Below, one piece after another: positions 18,235 through 26,974 of a stretch of DNA of 64,000 bases. The stretch is from Echinicola pacifica DSM 19836 (GTDB lineage Bacteria; Bacteroidota; Bacteroidia; Cytophagales; Cyclobacteriaceae): the NCBI RefSeq assembly GCF_000373245.1, contig NZ_KB890750.1:362930-426929 (forward strand), read 5' to 3'. Both the position numbers and the translations under genes were made by a program. Below the pieces are notes generated by a model that worked only from the letters and a program-made list of their open reading frames with translations, was not told where the DNA came from and did not search any database. Within the stretch, counting starts at the first letter, position 1, and each line of letters starts with the position of its first letter.

Positions 18235-19125
18235 TTATAAATCATCAGTATTAAAAGTATCGCCCTGGTTAATATCACCAGTTTGATATCCTTTCTTAAA
18301 CCACTTCATACGCTGGGCGGATGTCCCATGCGTAAAGGAATCAGGCACCACCCGACCTGTGGATTGACGCTGTAAGCGATCATCCCCGATGGCATTGGCA
18401 GCATTTAGCGCCTCCTCAATATCCCCTTCCTCTAAGGAATTTTTCATTTTTTGGGTATGATAAGCCCATACGCCAGCCAGAAAGTCAGCCTGAAGCTCCA
18501 ACCTTACAGACAATTGATTATACTCTTTTTGGGACAATTTCGACCTTTGGGAGTGTACCTGGTCAGTGATACCTAATAAGTGCTGCACGTGATGACCCAC
18601 CTCATGGGCGATGACATAAGCCTGGGCAAAATCCCCCGCTGCCTGCAGCTGCGTGTCCATATCCTCAAAAAAACTCAAATCGATATATAACTGCTCATCC
18701 CCCGGACAGTAAAATGGACCGGTGGAGGAAGAGGCTGAACCACAGGCGCTCTGCACCTGATCGGTAAAAAGTACCAAAGTAGGCTCCCTATAGTTTTCCA
18801 ATAATTGATTCCATACATCCTCGGTGTCTGCGAGAACCGTGGCGGAAAATTCGGCCAAGGTCTCTTCCTCGGGACTTCCCTGATAGTCAGTAGCCACCTG
18901 CGACATGCCGCCACCGCCCCCCAACAGTTGCTGGACCAGCTGCAGTGGGTTATTGCCTGTGAACCATGAAAAGGCCAGAAATCCACCTATGGCAATCAGG
19001 CCGACCTTAGAGAACAAGAGTCTCATCAGTGGTTTAATTAATAAAGGTGAAAATCCTCCCCCACCCGTACTCCTACCACGACGATCTTCGACATTAGAGC
19101 TTTGCCTTCTCCCTTTCCATTTCAT
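18235..19125 (-). CDS. YpfJ-type neutral zinc metallopeptidase
   Basis: The 296-residue product belongs to the putative neutral zinc metallopeptidase family (YpfJ, PF04228). It has a short basic cytoplasmic N-terminus, one membrane segment (about 40-56, VGLIAIGGFLAFSWF) and an extracytoplasmic domain. The zinc motif HEVGHH is at about residues 174-179, and the conserved LELQADFLAGVWA downstream probably supplies the third ligand. Substrates are unknown. The gene stands alone, with the ureohydrolase gene 92 bp upstream on the same strand. Confidence 0.85.
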   Translation of the reverse strand: MKWKGRRQSSNVEDRRGRSTGGGGFSPLLIKPLMRLLFSKVGLIAIGGFLAFSWFTGNNPLQLVQQLLGGGGGMSQVATDYQGSPEEETLAEFSATVLADTEDVWNQLLENYREPTLVLFTDQVQSACGSASSSTGPFYCPGDEQLYIDLSFFEDMDTQLQAAGDFAQAYVIAHEVGHHVQHLLGITDQVHSQRSKLSQKEYNQLSVRLELQADFLAGVWAYHTQKMKNSLEEGDIEEALNAANAIGDDRLQRQSTGRVVPDSFTHGTSAQRMKWFKKGYQTGDINQGDTFNTDDL

Positions 19126-19217
19126 ATGCTTACAAATTTTGGGTTAACAAAAAATCAACCCTAAAAACGCAATGTTAATAGGGCTGAATGATCATTTCTT
19201 ATATGCAATATTTTAAA

Positions 19218-20282
19218 TTATTCCCACCATAGTTTACCTTGGGAGACCCCCATCAGGTTAGCCATGCGATATAGAATCCTTGCGCCTACATTGCCATCCC
19301 ACTCGTCCTCACCTGGAGCAACTTCCACCAGATCAAACCCTATGATTTTTCGGCCTGATTTTACTACCAATTTCATTAAGTATAAAACCTGATCCAATTC
19401 AAATCCGCCAGCCACGGGCGTACCTGTATTAGGGCAAAGCTTAGGGTCTAGCCCATCAATATCAATGGTGATATACACCTCTCTGGGAAGGGCAGCGACG
19501 ATCTGATCGCAAATCACCCTCCATGTCTTCCCTTCATATAGCCCCTCTTTGATCTGCTGGTCATAGAATGTTTTCACCTTTTTATGATGCTCCGCACGCT
19601 CGGCTTCTTCTTCACAATAATCCCTAACTCCTACCTGTACGATCTTTTCTACCTGCGGAATCTCAAGCATATTATAACTTATGGAGGCATGTGAGTACTT
19701 GAAGCCCTCATATTTTTCGCGTAAATCGGCATGAGCATCGATTTGTAATACTCCAAAACTGGAATATTTCTCAGATAAAGCCCTGATCAATCCCAATGGA
19801 GTACTATGATCGCCGCCTAATAAGGCCACAATTTTACCATTATTCAGCTGATCCTTGGCTGTCTTATAGACATATTGATTCATGGACTCGCAGGCCTTAT
19901 CAATCAGGGAGGTCACCGCACCGAAGCGCTCATTCTCCTCCTTTGGCTTACCCCGCTCCAGCCATTCAATATAATTTTCCGCCAGAATACGATACTTATG
20001 ATTGCTCGCATATAATTCGTCTGGAAAGGGCAATAAATGGATGCCCATATTCCACGCATCCACGATGTCTGGCTGATATAAATCCACTTGTGCAGAAGCT
20101 TTCAGCACCGCTTTGGGACCCAGGGCCGTACCATTCGAGTACGATACTGTCACTTCCCAAGGGACTGGAATGACCACCAAAGAGGCGGTATCTTCCCCAA
20201 AAGGCAAACCAAACAATTGATCGTTGGTGGATACACCATTAGGATCAAAAACGTCAATAATTTCTTGTTTCTTACTACTCAT
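19218..20282 (-). CDS. Arginase/agmatinase/formiminoglutamase family ureohydrolase
   Basis: The 354-residue cytoplasmic enzyme shows all metal-binding motifs of the ureohydrolase family: GGDHSTPLG (first His), DAHADLR (Asp-His-Asp) and TIDIDGLDP (Asp-Asp). These would hold the two Mn ions that activate water to hydrolyse a guanidino or formimino group. The substrate is not evident: no hut genes or polyamine genes are adjacent, and length and sequence would fit agmatinase-family proteins of Bacteroidetes. The frame starts with ATG at 20282. Confidence 0.85.
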   Translation of the reverse strand: MSSKKQEIIDVFDPNGVSTNDQLFGLPFGEDTASLVVIPVPWEVTVSYSNGTALGPKAVLKASAQVDLYQPDIVDAWNMGIHLLPFPDELYASNHKYRILAENYIEWLERGKPKEENERFGAVTSLIDKACESMNQYVYKTAKDQLNNGKIVALLGGDHSTPLGLIRALSEKYSSFGVLQIDAHADLREKYEGFKYSHASISYNMLEIPQVEKIVQVGVRDYCEEEAERAEHHKKVKTFYDQQIKEGLYEGKTWRVICDQIVAALPREVYITIDIDGLDPKLCPNTGTPVAGGFELDQVLYLMKLVVKSGRKIIGFDLVEVAPGEDEWDGNVGARILYRMANLMGVSQGKLWWE

Positions 20283-20536
20283 TATCTACTGTAATTATCA
20301 ATGATACTCTTTATAATAGTGTGATAATAACCATGTGCTGACTATTCGCTGTCTTTTGAAACAAATTCCATACCCCAGTCCAAACCATGCAAGGAATATT
20401 TGTATGAAGGTTTGTTGAGGCAATCCTAGCACATCAAGGCTCAATATAGTTGTTCGGAATATTTATTGGTACTATTCTCTCCAAAAAAACAATGAAATAT
20501 GCACTACAGCCCTATTATTATCCCGTAAAGACCTGT

Positions 20537-21019
20537 TTATTCTATAATTTCTACTAAAGATCCCATGGCACGATTCATGGCGATCTCCCAGGACTCCGCT
20601 TGAAAATCAATGATTACTAGCATGCCGGGGCTAAAATTTATGCGATACTCTCCTATCAGATACGCCAGCAATCCACTAATACCGGGATTATGACCTATTA
20701 ATATGACGGTATTAAGATCCTCCCGAACGGCTGAAATGGCGGCCATCATGGTCTCGATATCTGCTAGGTACAAATCATCCATATAGATCTCCTCGGCAAG
20801 GGATAGCTTGTCGCCCATAAGACTGGCCGTTTGGCGGGTTCTGACCGCCGAACTGCATAGAAGCAGGTCTATATCTATATTTTTTTGCTTAATAATATCC
20901 GCAATTCCCAAAATCTTGCTAATGCCGGATTGACTGAGTTTCCGATTGAAATCCTCCGCTTGACCCGATCCAGTAAGGGCAGTGCCGTGTCTTTGTAAAA
21001 TTAATCTTTTTATCATCAC
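20537..21019 (-). CDS. SixA-type histidine phosphatase
   Basis: The 160-residue product is a short histidine phosphatase with the phospho-accepting RHG motif (LILQRHGTAL, about residues 5-14) and the second His in VILIGHNPGISGLL. Short members of this branch resemble SixA, which removes phosphate from histidine phosphotransfer domains. Here no phosphorelay gene is nearby, so the target is unknown. Confidence 0.85.
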   Translation of the reverse strand: MMIKRLILQRHGTALTGSGQAEDFNRKLSQSGISKILGIADIIKQKNIDIDLLLCSSAVRTRQTASLMGDKLSLAEEIYMDDLYLADIETMMAAISAVREDLNTVILIGHNPGISGLLAYLIGEYRINFSPGMLVIIDFQAESWEIAMNRAMGSLVEIIE

Positions 21020-21187
21020 AGGTCTATTCCAAGCCGAAAACCATCCAAACCTGCCCTATTAAACTTGTAGAGAATGATCTGAATATGACTCGCTTTGCAG
21101 CTATGGTAAGTATATTATAAAGTATGAAAACTATTTTATAATACTATAAAATAAGCTGGTCAAAGACAATATGATATTAATTATTAT

Positions 21188-21218
21188 TTGGAGGAGAATA
21201 GAATCGCTTCTATTTTTG
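21188..21218 (+). promoter_or_regulatory. Predicted topA promoter (Bacteroidetes -33/-7)
   Basis: TTG at 21188-21190 is followed after 20 bp by TATTTTTG (21211-21218), matching the TTG-N19/21-TAnnTTTG consensus of the major Bacteroidetes sigma factor. A start near 21225 would give a leader of about 45 nt before the topA ATG at 21271. Confidence 0.6.
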
Positions 21219-21270
21219 GAATTTAGTGGAGCATTCCAATACCACTGATCATTGTTAAGTAAAAACCATT

Positions 21271-23592
21271 ATGCCAAAAAATCTAGTCATTGTCGAATCA
21301 CCGGCCAAGGCCAAAACCATAGAAGGTTATCTGGGGAAAGATTTCAAAGTTACATCCAGCTATGGACATGTCCGTGATCTGCCAAAGGGCGACAAGGCTA
21401 TAGATATACAAAACCACTTCAAACCCACTTACGAGGTCACTGCAGACAAGAAGGATGTCATCAGGGAATTAAAGAAGATGGTAAAAGAAGCAGAGACTAT
21501 CTATCTAGCAAGTGATGATGACCGCGAAGGAGAAGCTATTTCTTGGCACCTAAAGGAGACCCTCAAGCTGAAGGAAGCCAATACCAAGCGTATAGTTTTT
21601 CGTGAGATCACCAAAAATGCCATCCTAAAAGCCATCGAAAACCCACGGGACATCGATATTGACCTAGTCAATGCCCAGCAAGCCCGAAGGATCCTCGATC
21701 GTTTGGTAGGGTTCGAATTGTCACCAGTGCTCTGGAAAAAAGTAAAAGCGGGTCTCTCCGCAGGTAGGGTGCAGTCTGTGGCGGTACGATTTATAGTGGA
21801 AAGAGAACGTGAAGTTGAAAAATTTGACTCCAAATCCTCCTATAAAATCACGGCTGTTTTTGACGTAAAAGGCAAAGACCTGAATGCAGAACTTCCGAAG
21901 AAATTCGAATCGGTGGACGATGCGGAGCAGTTTCTTAAAGAATGCCTAGAGGCGGAATTCTCCATCAAAAACCTGGAGAAAAAGCCCGCAAAGAAAACCC
22001 CTGCCGCACCATTTACCACCTCTACTCTACAGCAGGAGGCCAGCCGGAAGCTAAGCTTCTCTGTGGCTCAGACCATGACCCTGGCCCAGCGACTCTATGA
22101 AGCTGGTAAGATCACCTATATGAGAACGGACAGCGTAAACCTCTCTCAGGATGCGCTCCAAAGTGCCAAAAATCAAATTGTCTCTGCCTTCGGGGAGGAT
22201 TTTCATAAATTAAGAAGTTTCAAATCCAAGATCGAAGGTGCTCAGGAAGCTCACGAAGCCATTCGACCTACCAACTTCGCCGAGGACAGTGTGCCTGGGG
22301 AAAGAAACGAGCAACGTCTATATGAATTGATCTGGAAAAGAGCCATCGCCTCTCAAATGGCTGATGCTCAGCTGGAAAAAACCCTCGTAACCATCGCCAT
22401 TAGTAATTCAGACAGCACTCTTAGTGCATCTGGTGAGGTGATCAAGTTTGAGGGATTCCTTAAAGTATATCTCGAAAGTACCGACGATGAGGACGAAGAT
22501 GAGTCCAATGAAAATAAGGGCTTACTGCCTCCATTGGAGATCGGCCAGGAATTAAAAATGGAAGAGATGAAAGCTCGTCAGAGTTTTACCAGACCTCCAG
22601 CACGCTATACAGAAGCCTCTTTGGTGAAGAAATTGGAAGAAATGGGCATTGGACGACCGTCCACCTATGCCCCTACCATCTCCACTATCCAAAAAAGGAA
22701 CTATGTCATCAAGGAATCCCGCGATGGCAAAGCGCGCCAATATATTGAAATGAAAATCAGAGGTGGAGCCTTCAATAAAGAAGAGAAAACCGAATACGCA
22801 GGCTCTGATAAGAATAAACTCTTCCCTACCAATATCGCTATGGTGGTCAATGATTTCCTGGTGGAGCACTTCCCCAACGTCATTGATTATAAGTTTACCG
22901 CTAAGGTGGAGAAGGAATTTGATGATATCGCCCAAGGAAATCAACAGTGGGACGATATGATCGGCAATTTCTATGGTCGATTCCATAATACGGTAGAAGA
23001 AGCCGAAAATGTGGAACGTGCCAATGTAAGCTCCTCCCGAGAATTGGGAAATGATCCTGTTTCAGGAAAACCGGTAATTGCACGACTAGGCAAATTTGGT
23101 CCACTGGTGCAGATCGGTGATCAGGAGGATGAAGAGAAGAAATTTGCCAGCCTTAAAAAAGGTCAGTTTATCGAAAGTATCACCTTGGAGGACGCCATGG
23201 AGCTATTTAAGCTTCCACGTGATGTGGGTATGTACGAGGATAAGAAAATCGTGGCCGCCATAGGTAGATTTGGTCCTTATATTAGGCATGATAGCAAATT
23301 CGTGTCCCTCGGTAAGGAATATGACCCACTGAGTGTCACGGAGGAAGAAGCCATCGAATTGATAATGGTCAAGCGGGAAGCAGACGCTAAGAAACATATC
23401 AAAACCTTTGAGGAGAACCCAGAGATCCAAATACTCAATGGACGATGGGGGCCTTATATTAAGTTTGGCAAAAACAATTTTAAAATCCCTAAGGACAAGG
23501 TAGCCGAAGACTTACAGTATGAGGAAACATTGGAAATAATAGAGAATCAGCCTGAAAAGAAAAAAGGTAAATTCACCAAAAAGAAAAAATAA
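21271..23592 (+). CDS. topA: DNA topoisomerase I
   Basis: This 773-residue type IA topoisomerase relaxes negative supercoils. The N-terminal TOPRIM domain begins KNLVIVESPAKAKTIEGYLG and includes the acidic DDDREGEAI motif. The active-site Tyr is about Y283 in ITYMRTDSVNLS, and the conserved EAHEAIRPT and GIGRPSTYAPTI segments follow. The C-terminus (about 590-770) holds three topoisomerase C-terminal repeats (FGPLVQIGD, FGPYIRHDS, WGPYIKFGK) instead of Cys zinc fingers, as is usual in this phylum, and a Lys-rich tail. It has its own promoter and terminator. Confidence 0.97.
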   Translation: MPKNLVIVESPAKAKTIEGYLGKDFKVTSSYGHVRDLPKGDKAIDIQNHFKPTYEVTADKKDVIRELKKMVKEAETIYLASDDDREGEAISWHLKETLKLKEANTKRIVFREITKNAILKAIENPRDIDIDLVNAQQARRILDRLVGFELSPVLWKKVKAGLSAGRVQSVAVRFIVEREREVEKFDSKSSYKITAVFDVKGKDLNAELPKKFESVDDAEQFLKECLEAEFSIKNLEKKPAKKTPAAPFTTSTLQQEASRKLSFSVAQTMTLAQRLYEAGKITYMRTDSVNLSQDALQSAKNQIVSAFGEDFHKLRSFKSKIEGAQEAHEAIRPTNFAEDSVPGERNEQRLYELIWKRAIASQMADAQLEKTLVTIAISNSDSTLSASGEVIKFEGFLKVYLESTDDEDEDESNENKGLLPPLEIGQELKMEEMKARQSFTRPPARYTEASLVKKLEEMGIGRPSTYAPTISTIQKRNYVIKESRDGKARQYIEMKIRGGAFNKEEKTEYAGSDKNKLFPTNIAMVVNDFLVEHFPNVIDYKFTAKVEKEFDDIAQGNQQWDDMIGNFYGRFHNTVEEAENVERANVSSSRELGNDPVSGKPVIARLGKFGPLVQIGDQEDEEKKFASLKKGQFIESITLEDAMELFKLPRDVGMYEDKKIVAAIGRFGPYIRHDSKFVSLGKEYDPLSVTEEEAIELIMVKREADAKKHIKTFEENPEIQILNGRWGPYIKFGKNNFKIPKDKVAEDLQYEETLEIIENQPEKKKGKFTKKKK

Positions 23593-23596
23593 TTAA

Positions 23597-23626
23597 ATGC
23601 CAGCTAGATTTAGCTGGCATTTTTGC
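23597..23626 (+). terminator. topA terminator
   Basis: The hairpin ATGCCAGCTA / TAGCTGGCAT with a short loop is followed by a T-run, just 5 bp after the topA stop codon. Confidence 0.85.
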
Positions 23627-24042
23627 TTTTACACCGCATTTTATCCCTCTGGGCTCAATAGCATCAAATTATTCCAAAATTATAATTGCGCAGCAAAGAT
23701 GCACTCCTTGTCAATCAGGAAGTTCGAAATGACTGGAATATGCTTTTCATTTATCTTCATAAAGATTGATTATATTAAAGCCTATAATCAATTTTGGCTC
23801 GGCCATAATAAAATCAAAAACACAATCCTGAAGGATCCTCAGCGTCCACGAAGTGAAGCAAGGGAAAGAATAGGACGGATATAAATTTTGCTGGACCTTA
23901 GTTTTCGGAGTTATTTTTTCTCCTTAGAATGGCAATAAAAGCGAAACATAGAGAATTTGATAATAATAAGTGCCACTAATACCAGCTATATAGGCTGTAG
24001 CAGAAGGCTTAATGGGAATTGGCTAGTGAAAATTATAGAGCG
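23627..24042. other. Intergenic region before the sirtuin gene
   Basis: No gene is supported in these 416 bases. A 95-codon open frame (23597-23884) begins inside the topA terminator and looks random. The segment around 23830-23880 is locally richer in G and C than its surroundings, but I recognise no RNA family in it. Confidence 0.4.
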
Positions 24043-24732
24043 ATGAAAAAGAAATTTGTGGTATTGACAGGTGCCGGAATATCAGCTGAGAGCGGCATCA
24101 GGACTTTTAGGGATAGTAATGGACTATGGGAAGGACACGATGTGATGGAGGTGGCCTCTCCTGAGGGATGGCATAAAAACCGGGACTTGGTTTTGGATTT
24201 TTATAATCAACGCAGAAAGCAGGCCAGGGAAGTGCAGCCGAATCGGGCGCATTATATTCTGGCGGAGATGGAGGAGGATTATGATATGACCATCGTCACC
24301 CAAAATGTGGATGATCTGCATGAAAGAGCGGGATCGACCAGGGTCATTCATCTTCATGGAGAGCTTTCAAAAGCCCAGAGCACGGTAGATCATCGCTTGG
24401 TATATGATTTGGAACATTGGGAGATGAAAATTGGGGATACTTGCAAAAAAGGAAGCCAGCTAAGGCCCTTTATCGTATGGTTTGGAGAGATGGTTCCCAA
24501 AATGGAGGAGGCAATCCATGCAGCTCAGCAGGCCGAAATCTTCGCAGTGGTGGGCACCTCACTATTGGTCTATCCAGCAGCGGGATTATCAGAATATACC
24601 TCCAGAGACATTCCTAAGTATATTATTGATAAACAAATTCCTAATAGCCCCTTAACCAAGTATTTCCATGCCATAGAAGGGAACGCCAGCACTGGTATGC
24701 AGGAACTAAAAGATTTGCTGGCTAGCGAATAG
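24043..24732 (+). CDS. cobB: NAD-dependent protein deacylase (sirtuin, CobB-like)
   Basis: The 229-residue enzyme starts at the ATG at 24043; a TTG eight codons earlier adds nothing recognisable. It has the sirtuin motifs GAGISAESGIRTFR, TQNVDDLHERAG, the catalytic His (about H105) in IHLHGEL, and VVGTSLLVYPAAGL. Tyr54 and Arg57 (FYNQRR) match the Tyr/Arg pair that lets SIRT5/CobB-class enzymes remove succinyl and malonyl groups. The zinc-binding four-Cys module is missing: the segment after the catalytic His has only one Cys (GDTCKKGSQLRPFIVWFGE). I recall similar loss in other Bacteroidetes sirtuins. Confidence 0.88.
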   Translation: MKKKFVVLTGAGISAESGIRTFRDSNGLWEGHDVMEVASPEGWHKNRDLVLDFYNQRRKQAREVQPNRAHYILAEMEEDYDMTIVTQNVDDLHERAGSTRVIHLHGELSKAQSTVDHRLVYDLEHWEMKIGDTCKKGSQLRPFIVWFGEMVPKMEEAIHAAQQAEIFAVVGTSLLVYPAAGLSEYTSRDIPKYIIDKQIPNSPLTKYFHAIEGNASTGMQELKDLLASE

Positions 24733-24988
24733 CTTATAAATAGCATATTATATTCCTGTTTTCCTCATTATATATTAAGGATAGCTATCGGGGTAGGCTG
24801 TAAAACCCTAAGGTAATTTCGGAAATATAAAGCTGTACACCCATATAATAACACAGCGTAGGATAAATTCAGATCAATTCATCTGAAAAAAATGAAATTG
24901 GAGGCGGTGAGCCTTTCTATTTTGAACTTTTCTGCGGGAATAGGGATTCTCAATTTATCTAGCATATAATCCAGAAACCTTTAAGCCT

Positions 24989-25705
24989 ATGAAATTCATT
25001 CATCATCCGGCCGCTTCCCGAGGAAAGGCAGACCATGGCTGGCTCCTATCCTATCATACTTTTAGTTTTGCCAATTTCTATGATCCCCAGCGAATGCAAT
25101 TTGGTATGCTACGGGTGCTAAATGACGATCAGGTAGCAGCAGGAAGGGGTTTTGGAAGCCATCCTCATCAGAATATGGAGATCATTTCCATCCCTTTGGA
25201 GGGAGATTTGGAGCATAAGGATGATATGGGAAATATCACCCTGATCAAGGAAGGAGATATCCAGGTCATGAGTGCGGGGACGGGCCTGGTGCATAGCGAA
25301 TACAATAAGAGTCACACCAAAGAGGTGAAATTCCTTCAAATATGGGTGATTCCAAATAAACAGAATGTAAGCCCTCGCTACGGGCAGCAGACAATTCCAC
25401 AACCGATCAAGGACAATGAGCTCATACAAATCCTATCTCCAAATCCTGAGGATGAAGGAGTATGGATTCATCAGCAAGCCTGGTTTCATCTAGGAACCCT
25501 AAGCAAGGACTATAGCCTGACTCATAACTTAAAAGATCCTGAGAATAATGGTCTCTACCTATTCGTTCTGGAAGGCAAAGTGGAGATAGATGGGCATACC
25601 CTGGAGCGTAGGGATGGCTTCGGTCTATGGGATAGTAAAGATATTACGATCGCTGCCCTCCAATCCTCCAAGCTGCTAGTCATGGAAGTACCCATGAATT
25701 CCTAA
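24989..25705 (+). CDS. Pirin family protein (YhhW-like)
   Basis: The 238-residue protein is a bicupin of the pirin family. The N-terminal cupin (about 1-125) carries the metal ligands in GSHPHQNMEIISIPLEGDLEHKD and LVHSEYN; the C-terminal cupin (about 130-235) lacks an obvious metal site. Related proteins such as E. coli YhhW oxidise quercetin in vitro; others regulate metabolism or transcription. It lies on its own between the sirtuin and inositol oxygenase genes. Confidence 0.88.
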   Translation: MKFIHHPAASRGKADHGWLLSYHTFSFANFYDPQRMQFGMLRVLNDDQVAAGRGFGSHPHQNMEIISIPLEGDLEHKDDMGNITLIKEGDIQVMSAGTGLVHSEYNKSHTKEVKFLQIWVIPNKQNVSPRYGQQTIPQPIKDNELIQILSPNPEDEGVWIHQQAWFHLGTLSKDYSLTHNLKDPENNGLYLFVLEGKVEIDGHTLERRDGFGLWDSKDITIAALQSSKLLVMEVPMNS

Positions 25706-25844
25706 TTTTGACCTTTAAAGAATATGGTGGACGGAGAGGTGAAAAAAATTATGTGCTAAATCAATTTACAAACCTCTATCAGTCTTGTTTTTACAAATCA
25801 CGATCACTAAATTAGACGCTATTAATCAATAAATAATAACTCCG

Positions 25845-26720
25845 ATGAATGACCTATATACAAATGAAGAACATTCTCCCCTAAAAGATATTGAAGATTG
25901 GGAAGCAGACTTGAAGGATAGGTATCCTGATACCGATGCGGAAAAGTCTAAGGAAGAGTATAGAAACTATCTTGATAGTGAGCGCCAGGAGATGGTAAAG
26001 AACTTTTATAAGATAAACCATCAGCACCAGACTTTCGAATTTGTACAAGAAAAGGAAAAGGAGTTTCTACAGTTTAACAAGAAGGAGATGGCTTTTTGGG
26101 AAGCCGTGGACTTTCTAAATACCTTGGTGGATGATTCGGATCCAGATACAGACCTTGACCAATTGCAGCATTTGCTCCAGACCTCTGAAGCCATTCGTGC
26201 AGATGGGCATCCTGACTGGTTTGTATTGACGGGTTTTATTCATGATTTTGGTAAGGTGCTTTGCCTCTTCGATGAGCCTCAGTGGGCCGTGGTGGGGGAT
26301 ACCTTCCCTGTGGGCTGTGCCTTCTCTGACAAAATCGTATTTCCGGAGTTTTTTGAGTTGAATCCAGATTCTCAAAATCCCCTTTACAATACTAAATATG
26401 GAGTATATACACCAAACTGTGGCTTGGATCAGGTAAAAATGTCCTGGGGACATGATGAATACCTATACCAAATGGTAAAAGACCATCTTCCAGAGCCCGC
26501 CTTATATATGATTCGTTACCATTCTTTCTATTCTCAGCATAGAGAAAATGCCTACGAACACCTAATGAATGAAAAGGATAAGGAGATGTTTGAATGGGTG
26601 AAGAAATTTAACCCTTACGATCTTTATTCCAAGCTCCCTACCCCTCCGGATGCCAAGGCTTTGAAGCCTTATTATCAGGAATTGGTAGCCAAATACCTTC
26701 CATCGGTATTAAAGTTCTAA
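25845..26720 (+). CDS. Inositol oxygenase (MIOX)
   Basis: The 291-residue product matches myo-inositol oxygenase, a mixed-valent di-iron enzyme of the HD-domain fold that turns myo-inositol into D-glucuronate. The iron ligands appear in order: HPDWFVLTGFIHDFGK (His, His-Asp), SWGHDEYLYQ (His) and MIRYHSFY (His), with a final Asp in KFNPYDLYSK. The length is close to the roughly 285 residues of the animal enzyme. No inositol or glucuronate pathway genes are adjacent. It has its own terminator. Confidence 0.92.
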   Translation: MNDLYTNEEHSPLKDIEDWEADLKDRYPDTDAEKSKEEYRNYLDSERQEMVKNFYKINHQHQTFEFVQEKEKEFLQFNKKEMAFWEAVDFLNTLVDDSDPDTDLDQLQHLLQTSEAIRADGHPDWFVLTGFIHDFGKVLCLFDEPQWAVVGDTFPVGCAFSDKIVFPEFFELNPDSQNPLYNTKYGVYTPNCGLDQVKMSWGHDEYLYQMVKDHLPEPALYMIRYHSFYSQHRENAYEHLMNEKDKEMFEWVKKFNPYDLYSKLPTPPDAKALKPYYQELVAKYLPSVLKF

Positions 26721-26749
26721 GTTTTATAAGCGTATATCATAACAATTTC

Positions 26750-26784
26750 AAGCTCAGAAATAATATTTCTGAGCTATTTTTTTT
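26750..26784 (+). terminator. Terminator after inositol oxygenase gene
   Basis: The hairpin AGCTCAGAAATA / TATTTCTGAGCT is followed by eight T residues. It separates the inositol oxygenase gene from the iron operon promoter. Confidence 0.85.
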
Positions 26785-26901
26785 CCATTTCTCACCTAGA
26801 TAAATGCATTTCCGATTGCATTTTTTAAGATAAACGGATCATAATCTACACCAGTGGTGAATATCTCTTTTTACTTTATTTAAAATTAATCCAATTAACT
26901 A

Positions 26902-26931
26902 TTGACTATTTTGAATCAATCTATATATTTG
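26902..26931 (+). promoter_or_regulatory. Predicted promoter of the DUF4856-imelysin-HTTM-TonB operon
   Basis: TTG at 26902-26904, then 19 bp, then TATATTTG at 26924-26931 match the Bacteroidetes housekeeping consensus. Transcription would start near 26937, about 38 nt before the first ATG at 26975. A 17-bp imperfect repeat fills the spacer. Confidence 0.65.
26909..26925 (+). promoter_or_regulatory. Putative metalloregulator operator (iron operon)
   Basis: TTTTGAATCAATCTATA fills the promoter spacer and matches the hmuT promoter repeat (read as TTTGGATTAAATCTAAA) at 13 of 17 positions. A further half-site AGTCTAAA lies in the leader at 26948-26955. The regulator is unknown; a Fur- or DtxR-type protein is plausible because both controlled operons concern iron. 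Confidence 0.4.
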
Positions 26932-26974
26932 CATCATAATTAAAATCAGTCTAAATAAAAAGTCAAGACCCATT

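Noticed and set aside
22552-22986. Long antisense frame inside topA (also similar ones in susC, dnaG, ribBA)
   Set aside because: These are shadow frames of strongly supported genes, without domain features of their own.
23597-23884. 95-codon open frame downstream of topA
   Set aside because: Begins within the topA terminator hairpin and has random-looking composition.
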